From Chloroflexota bacterium (GTDB taxonomy: Bacteria > Chloroflexota > Dehalococcoidia > Lucifugimonadales > Lucifugimonadaceae): a stretch of 64,000 nucleotides of DNA. The notes below the pieces were generated by a model, which made no database searches, was not told the origin of the DNA, and saw only the letters and a program-made list of their open reading frames with translations. The stretch's first letter is position 1; the number at the start of each line of letters is the position of its first letter. Positions 19,904 through 29,822 of the stretch are shown here, in pieces. The translations under genes were made by a program, and so were the position numbers. The stretch is from assembly GCA_013204555.1 (NCBI GenBank), contig JABMNO010000017.1, positions 17,579 to 81,578 on the forward strand, given 5' to 3'.

Positions 19904-21349
19904 ATGAATGATCTAGAACTGATGACGCTTCCGGGTTGGAAGCAGCGCGACATGGTGGTGGGTGGCGAGATTTCATCTCGTGAACTGGTTGAGGCGTCGT
20001 TCCGACGCATTGATGCTGTAGACGGCCAGTTGCACGCGTTCATTACGCTGGATAAGCACGGCGCGCTTGAGGCTGCGGACGCGGCAGACGCCGCGGTTGC
20101 TGCATCGTCAGACCCGGCAGGTGAACTTGGCCCGTTTCACGGCGTACCGATATCTATCAAGGACCTTGAGCTAACCAAAGGCCTTCGCACCACCCTTGGC
20201 TGCAAAGTCTACGAGGAGTGGGTGCCGGACTATGACTCTACCGTTGTAGAGCGCGTTCGCAAGTCTGGTGCGGTCATCGTTGGGAAGACTCAAACTCCAG
20301 AGTTTGGCAATGCCGCTGAGAGCTACAACAAGGTTGGAGAAGCCACCAACAATCCTTGGAACGTCGAACGGACGGCAGGTGGCTCAAGCGGTGGGGCAGC
20401 CGCAAGCGTCGCGGCTGGAATGGTAAGCATCGCCACCGGCACCGATGGCGGTGGTTCGGTGCGAATTCCGTGCGCATGGAACGGCATCTTTGGGATCAAA
20501 GCCACACTTGGCCGAATCCCGCGCTTCGGCGGCGTCGCCAACCCTGCGCCAAACCAGACATCGTCCAGCGGGCCGATGACGCGCTATGTCAAGGACACCG
20601 CGATCATGACGCAGGCGCTATCGGGCCACGAGGTGCGAGACACAAGTTCGTTGAGAGGGCCTGTGCCAGACTTCCTATCTGGCCTGGGCGATGGCGTGAA
20701 AGGGATGAAGATTGGTTGGAGCATCAACCTTGGCCTGTCGCCAGCGGAAAAGGACATCGAACAAACGGTGTACGACTCCGCGCTGGCGTTCAAAGAGTTG
20801 GGCGCGGACGTAAGTGAAGCACCGCTTGAGTTAAAAGTTCCGCCGTTCTCGTACTGGTGGGACGTTTGGACGGGCAATCAGGTGGCGATGTATGGCGATC
20901 TGGTCGACTCAAACCGTGAGGATTTGATGCCATACACCGTGGCGATGAACGAAGCTGGCCGGCTGCTGACCGCAGCGGACTACGCTCGCGCCCTCAAAAA
21001 CGCAGAGGTCTTGCGATCGGACCTGGCCGCTTACTTTGACGAGTACGATCTGCTCATCCTGCCAACGACGGCGATATCGGCCTACCCACATCAGTCGCCA
21101 CCCAGCGTTATCGCGGGCCAGGAGTCTGAGACCTTCGCAGGTATCTCCTACGGCGCTATTCCAACGACGATGGCGTTCAACATCTCATGGAACCCGGCAG
21201 CCTCAATGCCGGTTGGGTTCGATGGCGATGGGATGCCGATTGGACTTCAGGTAGTCGGGAACCTCCAGGACGAAGCGACCGTATTGCGGGCTTGCGCCGC
21301 GTTTGAGCAAGCTCGGCCGTGGGCAGAGAAGATGCCGCCGGTGAGTTAG
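19904..21349 (+). CDS. Amidase (amidase signature family)
   Basis: Amidohydrolase of 481 residues with the Ser-cisSer-Lys triad. The Lys is in PISIKDLE near residue 84, the bridging Ser in the Gly/Ser-rich GGSSGGAAAS loop, and the nucleophile Ser in DGGGSVRIPC. It has no GatA-specific neighbours (no gatB or gatC), so it is probably a catabolic amidase rather than the tRNA amidotransferase subunit. The C-terminal ISWNPAASMPVGF and PIGLQVVGN segments are typical. It lies 52 nt after the second SDR on the same strand, and a GAGGAC precedes the ATG. Confidence 0.9.
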   Translation: MNDLELMTLPGWKQRDMVVGGEISSRELVEASFRRIDAVDGQLHAFITLDKHGALEAADAADAAVAASSDPAGELGPFHGVPISIKDLELTKGLRTTLGCKVYEEWVPDYDSTVVERVRKSGAVIVGKTQTPEFGNAAESYNKVGEATNNPWNVERTAGGSSGGAAASVAAGMVSIATGTDGGGSVRIPCAWNGIFGIKATLGRIPRFGGVANPAPNQTSSSGPMTRYVKDTAIMTQALSGHEVRDTSSLRGPVPDFLSGLGDGVKGMKIGWSINLGLSPAEKDIEQTVYDSALAFKELGADVSEAPLELKVPPFSYWWDVWTGNQVAMYGDLVDSNREDLMPYTVAMNEAGRLLTAADYARALKNAEVLRSDLAAYFDEYDLLILPTTAISAYPHQSPPSVIAGQESETFAGISYGAIPTTMAFNISWNPAASMPVGFDGDGMPIGLQVVGNLQDEATVLRACAAFEQARPWAEKMPPVS

Positions 21350-22316
21350 GTGGTGGGGCGATCGCAGCGCCTCTCTTCCCGTTGTGCCTGGTGCGTCGCG
21401 GTCCCAATCGTCGTCCCGGACGCCGGTAGGTGACCCGGGACCCGGGCACGCACTAATCCGGGGTTTGATAGCGCTCCAGCACGCGCCTCAAGACCGGCGT
21501 TGGCGAGGGTGTATGGGCGTGAAGATGTCCTGCGCGTGTGCCTGGATCCCGGATCACTCCGCTAAGGCCTCCGTGTCCGGGAAGACGGGTGGGGTTGGGC
21601 GGGACGAGGTTGATTATCGCCAGTCATGGTGCGGCGTCTGAACGTTCTATCGTTGTCGAACGTTGCCGTATATGACGCTGAGATCCCGGATCGCTCCGGC
21701 TTTGGCCTCCGCGTCCGGGATGATAGGTGTGGTTGGGCGGAGAAGATGCCGCTGGTGAGTTAGGTGTCATCCTATGCGCGGGATCGGTTTTCCCCGCCGC
21801 AGCCCCATAAGGACAGCCACACCGGAATCGGCTGTCAGGTCATGTCATCTTGAGCGAAGTGAAGGCGATAGCCGGAACGAAGTCGAAAGATCTGAAGTGC
21901 TGGTGGGGCGGATCGTTTCGATGGCGAGGATTCATGGCGTCATTACATCTGAGATCTTTCGACGCCACTTTCGTTTCGCTCAAGATGACATAGTGATTGG
22001 TGATGCCTCGTGTCATTCTGGCGAGTAACCGAATTTGGCAGACCATTTGAACGGGACCGACGTTGGGTTCTGCTTGCCGTCGCGCTCAGTCGACGCTGAG
22101 ATCCCGGATTACTCCGCTTTAGGCCTTAGCGTCCGGGAAGACGGGTGGGGCCGGCGGAGACGCCGCCGCCAGTCCGTTGGATCGCTAATCTCACACTGCC
22201 CTAAACGCGTCGGTAGCCACGTTCCGAATCATCGGAACGTGGCTACCTTTCCTTTTCCTCAGACGGTGTGCCATCGCGCAGGGTCGTCTCAGAGGATTGC
22301 TATTTGCGCAATTCGG
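21350..22316 (+). repeat. Repeat-dense intergenic region (almost 1 kb)
   Basis: No protein gene is supported. Four copies of the palindromic repeat with ATCCCGGA/TCCGGGA arms occur: about 21411-21443 (inverted orientation), 21546-21586, 21683-21723 and 22101-22142. A separate nested inverted repeat spans 21843-21990: the outer arms pair 21843-21858 with 21975-21990, and the inner arms pair 21882-21893 with 21952-21963. This is the densest repeat cluster in the window and separates the amidase (+) from the convergent chemoreceptor gene (-). Confidence 0.75.
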
Positions 22317-25091
22317 CTAGCTAACCTGTGGAGCGCTTCCACTGTCGCTGGTCAGCTTGAAGCGCTGGACCAGGCTCTTAAGTCCGTCCGCCATGCTTGA
22401 CAGGGTCTGCGAAGAGGCGACAACTTCCTGCACCTGAGCGCCAACTTCCTCACTGGAAGCGGACATCTGCTGTGCTGCGGCCGAGGCCTGCTCGGTCACA
22501 GAGGAGATGCCGTCGATTGACTTCTGAACTTCTGTACTACTCGTGCTCATCTGGTCAGCGGCAGTGGTGTTCTGCTCTGTGATCGTTTTGACCGTCTCAA
22601 TTGTTCGAACCATCTCGTCGGCTGATGCGGATACTTGTTCCGCGGCCGCTGAGATTTGTTCGATCTGACTGGTCACACCAGAAACTGCACCCTGGATTTC
22701 TTCAAGAGCTTCACCTGAGCTTGTCGCAAGAGCGGAGCCTGCCTCCACTTCACCACCGGCCTGTTCAGCGGCCAGAACGGAGCGTTCAACACCGTTCTGG
22801 ACGCCCTGGATCAGATCGCTAATCTCTTTGGTGGCGTCGGTGACTCGTTCCGCAAGTGTGCGGACTTCGTCAGCGACAACTGCGAAACCACGGCCCTGCT
22901 CACCGGCACGTGCGGCCTCAATGGCTGCGTTGAGTGCCAGCAGGTTTGTCTGGGCTGCGATGTCATCAATGACACCAATGATCTTTCCAATTTCTGCAGA
23001 CTGTTCGCCAAGTGCCCGAATCTCAACCGCAGCGGATTCCACTGCTGACGTGATTCGTTCCATGCCCTCAACGGTCTGTCGGACGGTTGCGAGACCACCC
23101 TCAGCTGCCTCATTTGCCGCACGTGCGCCATCGGTGGCGGCCTGTGCGTTCGTGGCAACTTCTTCACTGCCGGAAGAGACCTGTGAAACTATCTCAGTGG
23201 CAATGTTGATGCTCTGGGTCTGCTGCCTGCTGCCTTCCGACACTGAGTCGATTGCTGAGGCAAGCTGTGTGACCGCGCCCATCGTCTCCTCAACGCCGTT
23301 GCGCTGGTCGACGGAGCCCGAGGCGATTTCCTGCGCAGCAGTAGCGATGCCGTTGGTGCCGTCGCCTGCCTGACCGGCGGACGATGCGAGCTCGGCACTG
23401 GCGGATGCCAGTTCTCCAGCTGTGTTGGTTACTTCGCCGATAACATCGGCTACACCGGCGACCATCCTGTTGAATGACTCGCCAGCTTCATCGAGCTTGT
23501 CTGACATGTCGTTGAACGCATTTGCGATCTGACCAACTTCGTCCTTTGACGAGTTGTCGACGCGCTTGAGGTCAAAGTTGACCCGAGCGCCCAGATCACC
23601 ACTTTCAACGGTGCCCAGTGAGGTGACCAGTTGAGGAATCGCTTGCGTGCTCATCATCTGCGCTGCTTCCGCAACTCTTATTAGAGCGTTAACAATCGTC
23701 TTCTTGACGAACCAGATGATGCCAGCCAGGACGAACAGGCTGATGATGATCAGAATGATCTCCAACCGCTTCAAGTCTGAAACTACGCCCTGTGCCTCGT
23801 CGGAAACCAGACTCACGTTGGTGTTGGCCTGGCCAAACAGCGCTGGGGCTGAGGCTGAAAGGGCTGAGAGCGCGTCCAAAACCGAAGGGTCGAAGGTCTC
23901 CACGGCGTGTAGATCTGCCTTGTAGTCGGCCCAAACGGTGTCAACGCTGTCAAGGGTGGAGAGAACTGCAGGATTAGAAGTTCCCAAAAGTCCGCGGCTT
24001 GGGTCGCCAGACCTGAGACCAGCCTGTACAGCGTCGAACGTGTCAGCCTGTGCCCACAGTTCTTCTGAGATATCCGCTCGTTCGGCATCCGTCTCAGCAG
24101 CAAGGTATTCATTCGCAAGGTACGCAACTCTGTAAGCGCGCATTCTCTGGCCACCAGCAGAGTCGAGGTCCACGAGTGACACCTGTGAGGTGTTCATTGT
24201 GGTTACGGTTGCTGCAGTGGTCCCAAATAGACCGTTTGCTCTGTGATCAAGGTCAATGAGTGCAGTTTCAGAGTCTGATCCCTGATTGAGGATCAACTCA
24301 AGATCATGCTCAAATTGGACGTACGTTGCATCCACATCATCCAATTTGGCCAGTATCGCTGTATCGGATGTGCCCTTGAGTCCGCGGGCGGTATCGCCTG
24401 AGCGAAGTCCAGCCTGAACGGCCTCAAAATCAGCCATAGTAGAGCGAAGTCCTGCGGCCAGTTCTGGTTTTTCACCAGCGGATGCATCTGCGAATGAATT
24501 CGCCTCAAATGCCATCCTGAAGACACGCATGCGCTGCGCACCAGCCTGGTCGATATCAATAGCGCTCACCTGTGAGGAGTTTTGCGCTCCTACAACGGCG
24601 GCGGCGTTTGAAAACACGCTGCCCACGGAGCCGTTTACACGCCCCAGAGCTTCCATCGCTTCGGTGTCTGATCCAAGGACGGTCTCAAGATTGCTCTTGT
24701 ATACCGTCCACTGGTCGTTGACGACTGCAAGCTGATCGATGATCCCCTGGTCAGACGTACCAGAAAGATTAAATTGAGCGTCGCCGGCTGCAAGGCCTGC
24801 CTGAACCTGGTCAAATTGACCGATGGTGGCGTTGAGCTCTTCCGCAATTGCAGGCCTGGCGGCTGCGTCTGCACGATTGAACTCATTGGCCAGCGTAGCC
24901 GTTTTAAACGTACGCATTCTCTGTGCACCGGCCTGGTTGACCATTGGAGCACTACCGTCAAGACTTCCAAACGCGTTGAAGTTCAACACGACGGTCAAAG
25001 CGAGCAGACCGAACATCACTGCGAGTGCAGCAATGATCTTGTTCTGAATCGAATTGGCCAGGAAGTTGTCATTCAGTGAACTAAAATTCAC
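22317..25091 (-). CDS. Methyl-accepting chemotaxis protein with three PilJ-like sensor repeats
   Basis: Transmembrane chemoreceptor of about 924 residues. One hydrophobic helix ([20 protein letters not shown]) lies near the N-terminus and a second ([20 protein letters not shown]) near residue 450. Between them are three tandem copies of a PilJ-type module, each opening with AGx[30 protein letters not shown] and [13 protein letters not shown]. After the second helix come a HAMP region and a long signalling coiled coil with the hairpin tip [20 protein letters not shown]. The GTG start has a GGGGG ribosome site 5-10 nt upstream; an upstream extension in frame lacks one. No che genes are adjacent. 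Confidence 0.9.
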   Translation of the reverse strand: MNFSSLNDNFLANSIQNKIIAALAVMFGLLALTVVLNFNAFGSLDGSAPMVNQAGAQRMRTFKTATLANEFNRADAAARPAIAEELNATIGQFDQVQAGLAAGDAQFNLSGTSDQGIIDQLAVVNDQWTVYKSNLETVLGSDTEAMEALGRVNGSVGSVFSNAAAVVGAQNSSQVSAIDIDQAGAQRMRVFRMAFEANSFADASAGEKPELAAGLRSTMADFEAVQAGLRSGDTARGLKGTSDTAILAKLDDVDATYVQFEHDLELILNQGSDSETALIDLDHRANGLFGTTAATVTTMNTSQVSLVDLDSAGGQRMRAYRVAYLANEYLAAETDAERADISEELWAQADTFDAVQAGLRSGDPSRGLLGTSNPAVLSTLDSVDTVWADYKADLHAVETFDPSVLDALSALSASAPALFGQANTNVSLVSDEAQGVVSDLKRLEIILIIISLFVLAGIIWFVKKTIVNALIRVAEAAQMMSTQAIPQLVTSLGTVESGDLGARVNFDLKRVDNSSKDEVGQIANAFNDMSDKLDEAGESFNRMVAGVADVIGEVTNTAGELASASAELASSAGQAGDGTNGIATAAQEIASGSVDQRNGVEETMGAVTQLASAIDSVSEGSRQQTQSINIATEIVSQVSSGSEEVATNAQAATDGARAANEAAEGGLATVRQTVEGMERITSAVESAAVEIRALGEQSAEIGKIIGVIDDIAAQTNLLALNAAIEAARAGEQGRGFAVVADEVRTLAERVTDATKEISDLIQGVQNGVERSVLAAEQAGGEVEAGSALATSSGEALEEIQGAVSGVTSQIEQISAAAEQVSASADEMVRTIETVKTITEQNTTAADQMSTSSTEVQKSIDGISSVTEQASAAAQQMSASSEEVGAQVQEVVASSQTLSSMADGLKSLVQRFKLTSDSGSAPQVS

Positions 25092-25595
25092 TTGATTCCC
25101 CCTGATTTTCAACTGGGCGTCTCTTCTCATCTGGAAAAGATTGCAGCTTGCCCCTGAATAATGTGTTCGCCAGCGGCTACCGTTCTGGCGGACATTTGCC
25201 CACAAGGTGAATATTCGATCTCTTGCCCAACCATCAGGTGTGAAATACGAGGCGTCACCGCTAATCAAGTTAGGTTGACGATAGCGGTTGTGATTCCGGC
25301 TTCTTACGAAAAGAACGGGGGTAATCGACACCCTGGTTGGGTGGCGAGGCTCAGGCGTGGGTGGGGCGATTCACTGTTTTGATACCCCATTCAGATACGA
25401 TCTTGATGTTCAAGTCAGCCGCTTCTGAAAAATTGGACTCGGCGGCAATGCGGGCGGTTCAATCGACAGATTTGGCCCTCCATTTCATTTGGCGAAACCA
25501 ATCTGAGTGGCGCGGGCGAGTCTTCCAGCGCATAATTCAACGCTGAAAAACAGAATTGCGACGCGGCAAATGATCGAAAAAAAAGGATCAGAATA
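25092..25595 (+). other. Divergent intergenic region, no gene seen
   Basis: About 500 nt separate the chemoreceptor (-) from the first enolase-superfamily gene (+). I see no convincing ORF, RNA structure or repeat. The short ORFs are low in coding signal. The last part, an A-rich run just before 25590, contains AAAAGGATC, the ribosome site for the TTG start at 25596. Promoters for both flanking genes presumably lie here. Confidence 0.5.
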
Positions 25596-26903
25596 TTGGT
25601 AGATAATCCGGGAGAATCCAGCTCACTCGATAGCGTAAATACCGCTTCTAGCCCTTCTGACCTGCGCATAACGGATATGCGGATTGCCGCGGTAGGGCAG
25701 GGCAACTGGCGCTGGCCAATCATCAAGCTCTACACCAACCAGGGCCTGGTGGGTCTGGGCGAAGTTAGAGACGGGGCGAGCGCTCGCTATGCCCTCATGT
25801 TGAAAAGCAGGTTGCTTGGCGAGAATCCCTGTGACATTGACCGCCTTTTCCGCAAGATCAAGCAGTTTGGCGGTCACGGTCGGTTGGGTGGTGGCGTCTG
25901 CGGCGTGGAGATGGCACTTTGCGATCTCGCAGGTAAGGCATACGGCGTACCTGCCTACATGCTGGCCGGTGGCAAGTATCGTGACAAGATCAAGGTCTAT
26001 GCCGATACTCCGTCCCTGAAAGACCCGGAAGAGATGGGCAAGGCACTAAAAGGCCGCATGGACCGTGGATTCGAGTTCCTCAAGATGGACATCGGCGCGT
26101 GGATCGCTGAGCCGCACGAAGGCGGCGTGGTCAACAAGGCCGTAATGGCGGAGTCTGCCTCAGTGATGCACCCCTTCACCGGAATCCAGGTCAGCGACTA
26201 CGGAATCTCCAAGATGCAGGAGTACGTTGAGGTAGTCCGAAACATCATCGGCTACGAAGTCCCGCTGGCGTCCGACCACTTTGGCCACATGGGCGTTGAG
26301 AACTGCATCCGTATTGGCAAAGCGCTCGACCAGTTCACGCTGGCCTGGTACGAAGACATGATCCCGTGGCAGTTCGTGGACCAGTGGAAGCGGCTCAAAG
26401 ATGCCGTAGAAACACCCGTCGCTACAGGTGAGGACATCTACCTCAAAGAGGGATTCGAGCCGCTGGTCGATGCCCGTGCAATCTCAGTCGCTCATCCTGA
26501 CCTCGCAACCTCCGGCGGCATCCTTGAGACGAAGCGAATTGCCGACTACTGCTACGAGGCTGGAATCTCCGTCGCACTGCACCAGGCTGGCTCGCCGGTA
26601 GTTGCAATGGCCAACGTTCACTGCGCCGCAGCGATCGATAACTTCGTCGCTCTGGAAATGCACTCAGTCGACAACCCGTGGTGGGATGATCTGGTGGACG
26701 TTGTCGGACAGGATGGCCCAATGATCCAGGATGGCTACATCAAGCTCCCGGAAGCCCCCGGACTGGGCATCGAGCTCAACGAAGAAGCCATCGAGGCTCA
26801 CCTGAACGAAGAGCCAACAAACTTCAGCGTCTACCCCGGAGGCCTGTTCAAGCCAACCGACGAGTGGGATTCACTGGACGCGCACGATAGGGCCTGGAGT
26901 TAG
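25596..26903 (+). CDS. Enolase-superfamily enzyme (mandelate racemase/muconate lactonizing-like)
   Basis: Predicted Mg-dependent acid-sugar dehydratase or racemase of 435 residues. The capping domain (residues 30-150) is followed by a beta/alpha barrel. Likely catalytic features are a Lys in FEFLKMDIG, metal ligands in LASDHFGH, WYEDMIPW and VATGEDIY, and the C-terminal His in SVALHQAGSP. The substrate is unknown. The TTG start is supported by AAGG upstream and by continuous coding sense; an ATG at 25677 (MRIAAVG) is an alternative. It is the first of three divergent paralogues in 6 kb, so they are separate specificities rather than recent duplicates. Confidence 0.88.
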   Translation: MVDNPGESSSLDSVNTASSPSDLRITDMRIAAVGQGNWRWPIIKLYTNQGLVGLGEVRDGASARYALMLKSRLLGENPCDIDRLFRKIKQFGGHGRLGGGVCGVEMALCDLAGKAYGVPAYMLAGGKYRDKIKVYADTPSLKDPEEMGKALKGRMDRGFEFLKMDIGAWIAEPHEGGVVNKAVMAESASVMHPFTGIQVSDYGISKMQEYVEVVRNIIGYEVPLASDHFGHMGVENCIRIGKALDQFTLAWYEDMIPWQFVDQWKRLKDAVETPVATGEDIYLKEGFEPLVDARAISVAHPDLATSGGILETKRIADYCYEAGISVALHQAGSPVVAMANVHCAAAIDNFVALEMHSVDNPWWDDLVDVVGQDGPMIQDGYIKLPEAPGLGIELNEEAIEAHLNEEPTNFSVYPGGLFKPTDEWDSLDAHDRAWS

Positions 26904-26914
26904 AATAGTTGACG

Positions 26915-26946
26915 CCGTGGGGGCACGTTGCAAAGTGCCCCTACGG
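26915..26946 (+). repeat. Imperfect intergenic palindrome
   Basis: A 32-nt near-palindrome centred on GTTGCAAAG follows the first enolase gene. Its arms read GTGGGGGCAC and GTGCCCCTAC. It is clearly related to the perfect palindrome at 29754-29787. It may act as a bidirectional terminator between the two convergent enolase-superfamily genes, but there is no T-tract. Confidence 0.6.
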
Positions 26947-27022
26947 TCAGCCCAAATGCGCCGTCTAAATAGCGGGGAGTCGCATACTTTCATCCACCGG
27001 ACGCACTTCATCGCGCGTCAGG

Positions 27023-28171
27023 CTAACCCTCGATCAGATCTGGATTAATCTCTACGCCCAGACCTGGGCCCTGCGGTACGCTCATGTAGCCGTCGGACTC
27101 GATTTGGGGTGCGTTGCTCATGATTGCGAACTTGTGCCGGTAGTCTCCAATTGGCGGGTCGTGGAGTAGCTCCATGAACGGTGCGTGCGGCCATGACGCT
27201 ACCAGGTGCATGTGGGCAATCACACCGATGCCGCCACCACCGTGGTGCGGGACGATCTTCTTGCCGTATAACTCAGCCAACGTGCCTATTTTGCGCAGGT
27301 TGGTAATGCCGCCCAACACCATGCTTTCCGGCTGCAGTACGTCGTAGACATTGTTCTCAACCATCGTTACGAAATCACTCATGAGCGTGTTGTTCTCGCC
27401 GCCCGCAATCCGGATGTTCACGTTTGAATTGAGATCGGCGATCTCACGGTAATGGTGGCGCAGTATTGGCTCTTCCAACCAGTACACATCCAGATCTTCC
27501 AGCGCCAGGGCCGTATCGAGCGCTCGCTGAATATCCCACTGGATTCCGGGCTGCCATTCGCCACTTGATTGCGCCTGGTTGCCATCGACCAGAATCGTCA
27601 TCTTGTCGCCAATCGCATCTCGCACGGTTTCAACGACGCGAATGTCTTCCTCGAGAGTCTCGTGATGCAGACGCAACTTGATCGCACGCCAGCCCTGTTG
27701 GACCAGCGCTGTGGCCATTTCGGCCCGCTCTTCTGGCGTTGAGAGCCGGATCATGCTGGCGTAGGGGATGACCCTGTCTTTTCCGCCGCCAAATACCTTA
27801 TACAGCGGCTGATCGCATGCCTTGCCGATCAGGTCCCACAGAGCCATGTCGATTCCCGCTACGCCCTGGTACGCGAGCTCCGGAACGTAGTAACGCAGGG
27901 CATGCGTGTGCTGTTCCACATCGAACGGGTCTTTGCCGACGAGGTACTCATTTGCCGCGGCCAGGAACTGAGGATTTATCGCTGGTCCGATGCCAACCAG
28001 TCCCTGATCCGTGTGCACTTCGACGTAAGAGCCGCCGCCAACGGTGATGTTCATCATCACGCCGGGATTCCATGCCGCCTCAATTCCACCAATTTCCTCG
28101 GCAACTCGCAGGTTGACCAGGCGGACATCTGTGATTTTCAAGCGGGGATTGTCAGCCAACAGAGACCTCAT
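27023..28171 (-). CDS. Enolase-superfamily enzyme (mandelate racemase subgroup)
   Basis: Protein of 382 residues with the capping and barrel domains of the mandelate racemase/muconate cycloisomerase group. Candidate active-site pieces are the KLRLHHE strand with a Lys pair position, LVDGNQAQ, YWLEEPI and IAGGENNT as metal ligands, and IVPHHGGGGIG with the C-terminal His. Substrate unknown. It is convergent with the first enolase paralogue and divergent from the DAO-type oxidase. The ATG lacks a clear ribosome site. Confidence 0.87.
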   Translation of the reverse strand: MRSLLADNPRLKITDVRLVNLRVAEEIGGIEAAWNPGVMMNITVGGGSYVEVHTDQGLVGIGPAINPQFLAAANEYLVGKDPFDVEQHTHALRYYVPELAYQGVAGIDMALWDLIGKACDQPLYKVFGGGKDRVIPYASMIRLSTPEERAEMATALVQQGWRAIKLRLHHETLEEDIRVVETVRDAIGDKMTILVDGNQAQSSGEWQPGIQWDIQRALDTALALEDLDVYWLEEPILRHHYREIADLNSNVNIRIAGGENNTLMSDFVTMVENNVYDVLQPESMVLGGITNLRKIGTLAELYGKKIVPHHGGGGIGVIAHMHLVASWPHAPFMELLHDPPIGDYRHKFAIMSNAPQIESDGYMSVPQGPGLGVEINPDLIEG

Positions 28172-28250
28172 TTTCGTGATCGGAATAATGTTGTCCGGCG
28201 ACTTTACATGACCGGAGAGGTGGATGCGCGATGAGTTTTCAGGATTGCTG

Positions 28251-28271
28251 GTGCGGGCTGGAAGCCCGCAC
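28251..28271 (+). repeat. Intergenic hairpin
   Basis: A perfect 9-bp stem (GTGCGGGCT/AGCCCGCAC) with a GGA loop lies in the divergent spacer between the enolase gene (-) and the FAD oxidase (+). It lacks a T-tract and could be a repeat element or a regulator binding site. Confidence 0.45.
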
Positions 28272-28331
28272 TACGCCGGGTTGTGCGGCGCGTTGGTGCA
28301 TGTGGAACAGGGCATTCGGTAACCTACGCCG

Positions 28332-29501
28332 ATGACCAATCAAACTCACGATGTAATCGTTGTTGGCGGCGGCGTGATGGGCTGCGCTACGCTGTATTAC
28401 CTGACACAACTAGGGGTTACCGACGCGCTTCTGATTGAGCGCGAAGGCCTTGCTTCAGGCACCACCGGCCGATCCGCCGCCATTCTTCGCTCGCACTACT
28501 CCAATGAAGTGACGACTCTGATGTCGATGTACGGGCGCGATGTGATCGCGAACTTCGAGGATGTTGTTGGCGAGCCCGGTGGCTTCGTGAAGACGGGCTA
28601 CTTTTTCCTGGTTAGCGAGGAGCGGGCCGAGGGCTTGCGCAAGAATGTGGCGTTGGGGCAACGACTGGGCCTCCACACCGAAGCGATTTCCCCTGATACA
28701 GCTCGAGAACTGATGCCTGACGGCTTCGATCTGGATGGCGTCGCAACTGTGGCGCATGAGCCGGAGTCCGGGTACGCGGACAGTTCGGCGGTGACGACCG
28801 GGTTCGCCAATGCCGCCAGACGGGCAGGGGGGACCATCAGCATTGGACACCCCGTATCGGAGTTACTTGTTGAGGGTGGGAAGATCGTTGGTGTAGCTAC
28901 CGCGGACGAAAGAATTTACGCCGACCGAGTGGTTCTCTGTGGCGGTCCATGGACGAACGATCTGTTGATGACCGTGGGAGCGCCGCTGCCGTTGGAGTTC
29001 GTGCGTCATCAGGTGATCGTGCTTCGCAGGCCACTCGACCGCTTGCCGACGCTGCCCACGGTGGCCGATGAGCCAGGCGGTTACTCATTCCGGCCCGATA
29101 GCTCAGACACAACGCTGGTCACAATCAAAGAAGACCCCGCAGATCGGGAAACATATAACCGAAACGTGGATTCCAGCGTGGCCGCTACGGCACTGGAAGT
29201 TATGGCGAAGCGTCACGCAGCGTTTGCCGATGCAGGGTGGGATGGCGGATGGTCCGGCCTGTTCACCATCACGCCAGACTGGCACCCCGTCATCGATGAG
29301 GTTCCGGGCGTGGATGGCCTTTTCGTGGGCGCTGGTTTCAGCGGGCATGGCTTCAAAATGTCGCCAGCAATAGGACGCGCGTTGGCTGAGATGGCAGTTG
29401 ATGGTGCAAGCCACTCGATAGACGCGTCACCACTGCGATTTACACGGTTCGCAGAGGATGACCTCATCCAGTCATCGTACGGGGCAAGCGTGTTCGCGTA
29501 G
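28332..29501 (+). CDS. FAD-dependent amino acid/amine oxidoreductase (DAO family)
   Basis: Soluble flavoenzyme of 389 residues in the D-amino-acid oxidase/sarcosine oxidase family, which oxidises amines or amino acids. The FAD fold is at the N-terminus (VIVVGGGVMGCATLYYL), followed by ERE at the end of strand 2, and a C-terminal FAD segment GLFVGAGFSGHGFKMSPAIG typical of sarcosine oxidase beta and dimethylglycine dehydrogenase-like proteins. The exact substrate is unknown. The neighbouring enolase-superfamily and D-glutamate-cyclase-like genes suggest a region for scavenging unusual amino or hydroxy acids; that is inference. Confidence 0.88.
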   Translation: MTNQTHDVIVVGGGVMGCATLYYLTQLGVTDALLIEREGLASGTTGRSAAILRSHYSNEVTTLMSMYGRDVIANFEDVVGEPGGFVKTGYFFLVSEERAEGLRKNVALGQRLGLHTEAISPDTARELMPDGFDLDGVATVAHEPESGYADSSAVTTGFANAARRAGGTISIGHPVSELLVEGGKIVGVATADERIYADRVVLCGGPWTNDLLMTVGAPLPLEFVRHQVIVLRRPLDRLPTLPTVADEPGGYSFRPDSSDTTLVTIKEDPADRETYNRNVDSSVAATALEVMAKRHAAFADAGWDGGWSGLFTITPDWHPVIDEVPGVDGLFVGAGFSGHGFKMSPAIGRALAEMAVDGASHSIDASPLRFTRFAEDDLIQSSYGASVFA

Positions 29502-29822
29502 CGCGGTTGGCGTACGACAAGCGTCAACAGCACACATCCCGTCACACGCAGGGGCGGCTGCGATAGCTGTGCCCGATGGGATATTTGGCGCAATGGGTGC
29601 GATCAACGTCGCAATTGTTCCCATGCGGCGCAGGGTACGCTCCGTGGTTGATGCTGATTGGTCGTCGACCGGGCGTGCAGCTACCGCAGACACCCCTACG
29701 CGGTTTACCCGCGCATCAAGGGACAACACCACCCGCCACTCGGCACGCTGCCTACCGTAGGGGCACGTTGCAACGTGCCCCTACGGTGGGGAGAAGCATC
29801 GCTATGAATTCGGCTCGCCTGA
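29502..29822 (+). repeat. Intergenic region ending in a perfect palindrome
   Basis: No gene is supported in this stretch. At 29754-29787 there is a perfect 34-nt palindrome; each 17-nt arm contains GTAGGGGCACGTTG or its complement. It is related to the imperfect copy at 26915-26946. It lies between the DAO gene (+) and the convergent DGPF gene (-), so it could serve both as a terminator, although no T-tract follows. Confidence 0.65.

Noticed and set aside
20356..20817. 153-residue plus-strand ORF inside the amidase gene
   Set aside because: It overlaps the well-supported amidase in another frame and is Arg-rich, as expected of a shadow ORF in GC-rich DNA.
21350..22316. CRISPR array in the repeat-rich gap
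   Set aside because: Repeats are palindromic units with irregular spacing, one copy is inverted, and no cas genes are present.
29472..29732. 86-residue minus-strand ORF in the gap after the DAO gene
   Set aside because: It overlaps the DAO 3' end and has no ribosome site or recognisable family. It is probably chance.
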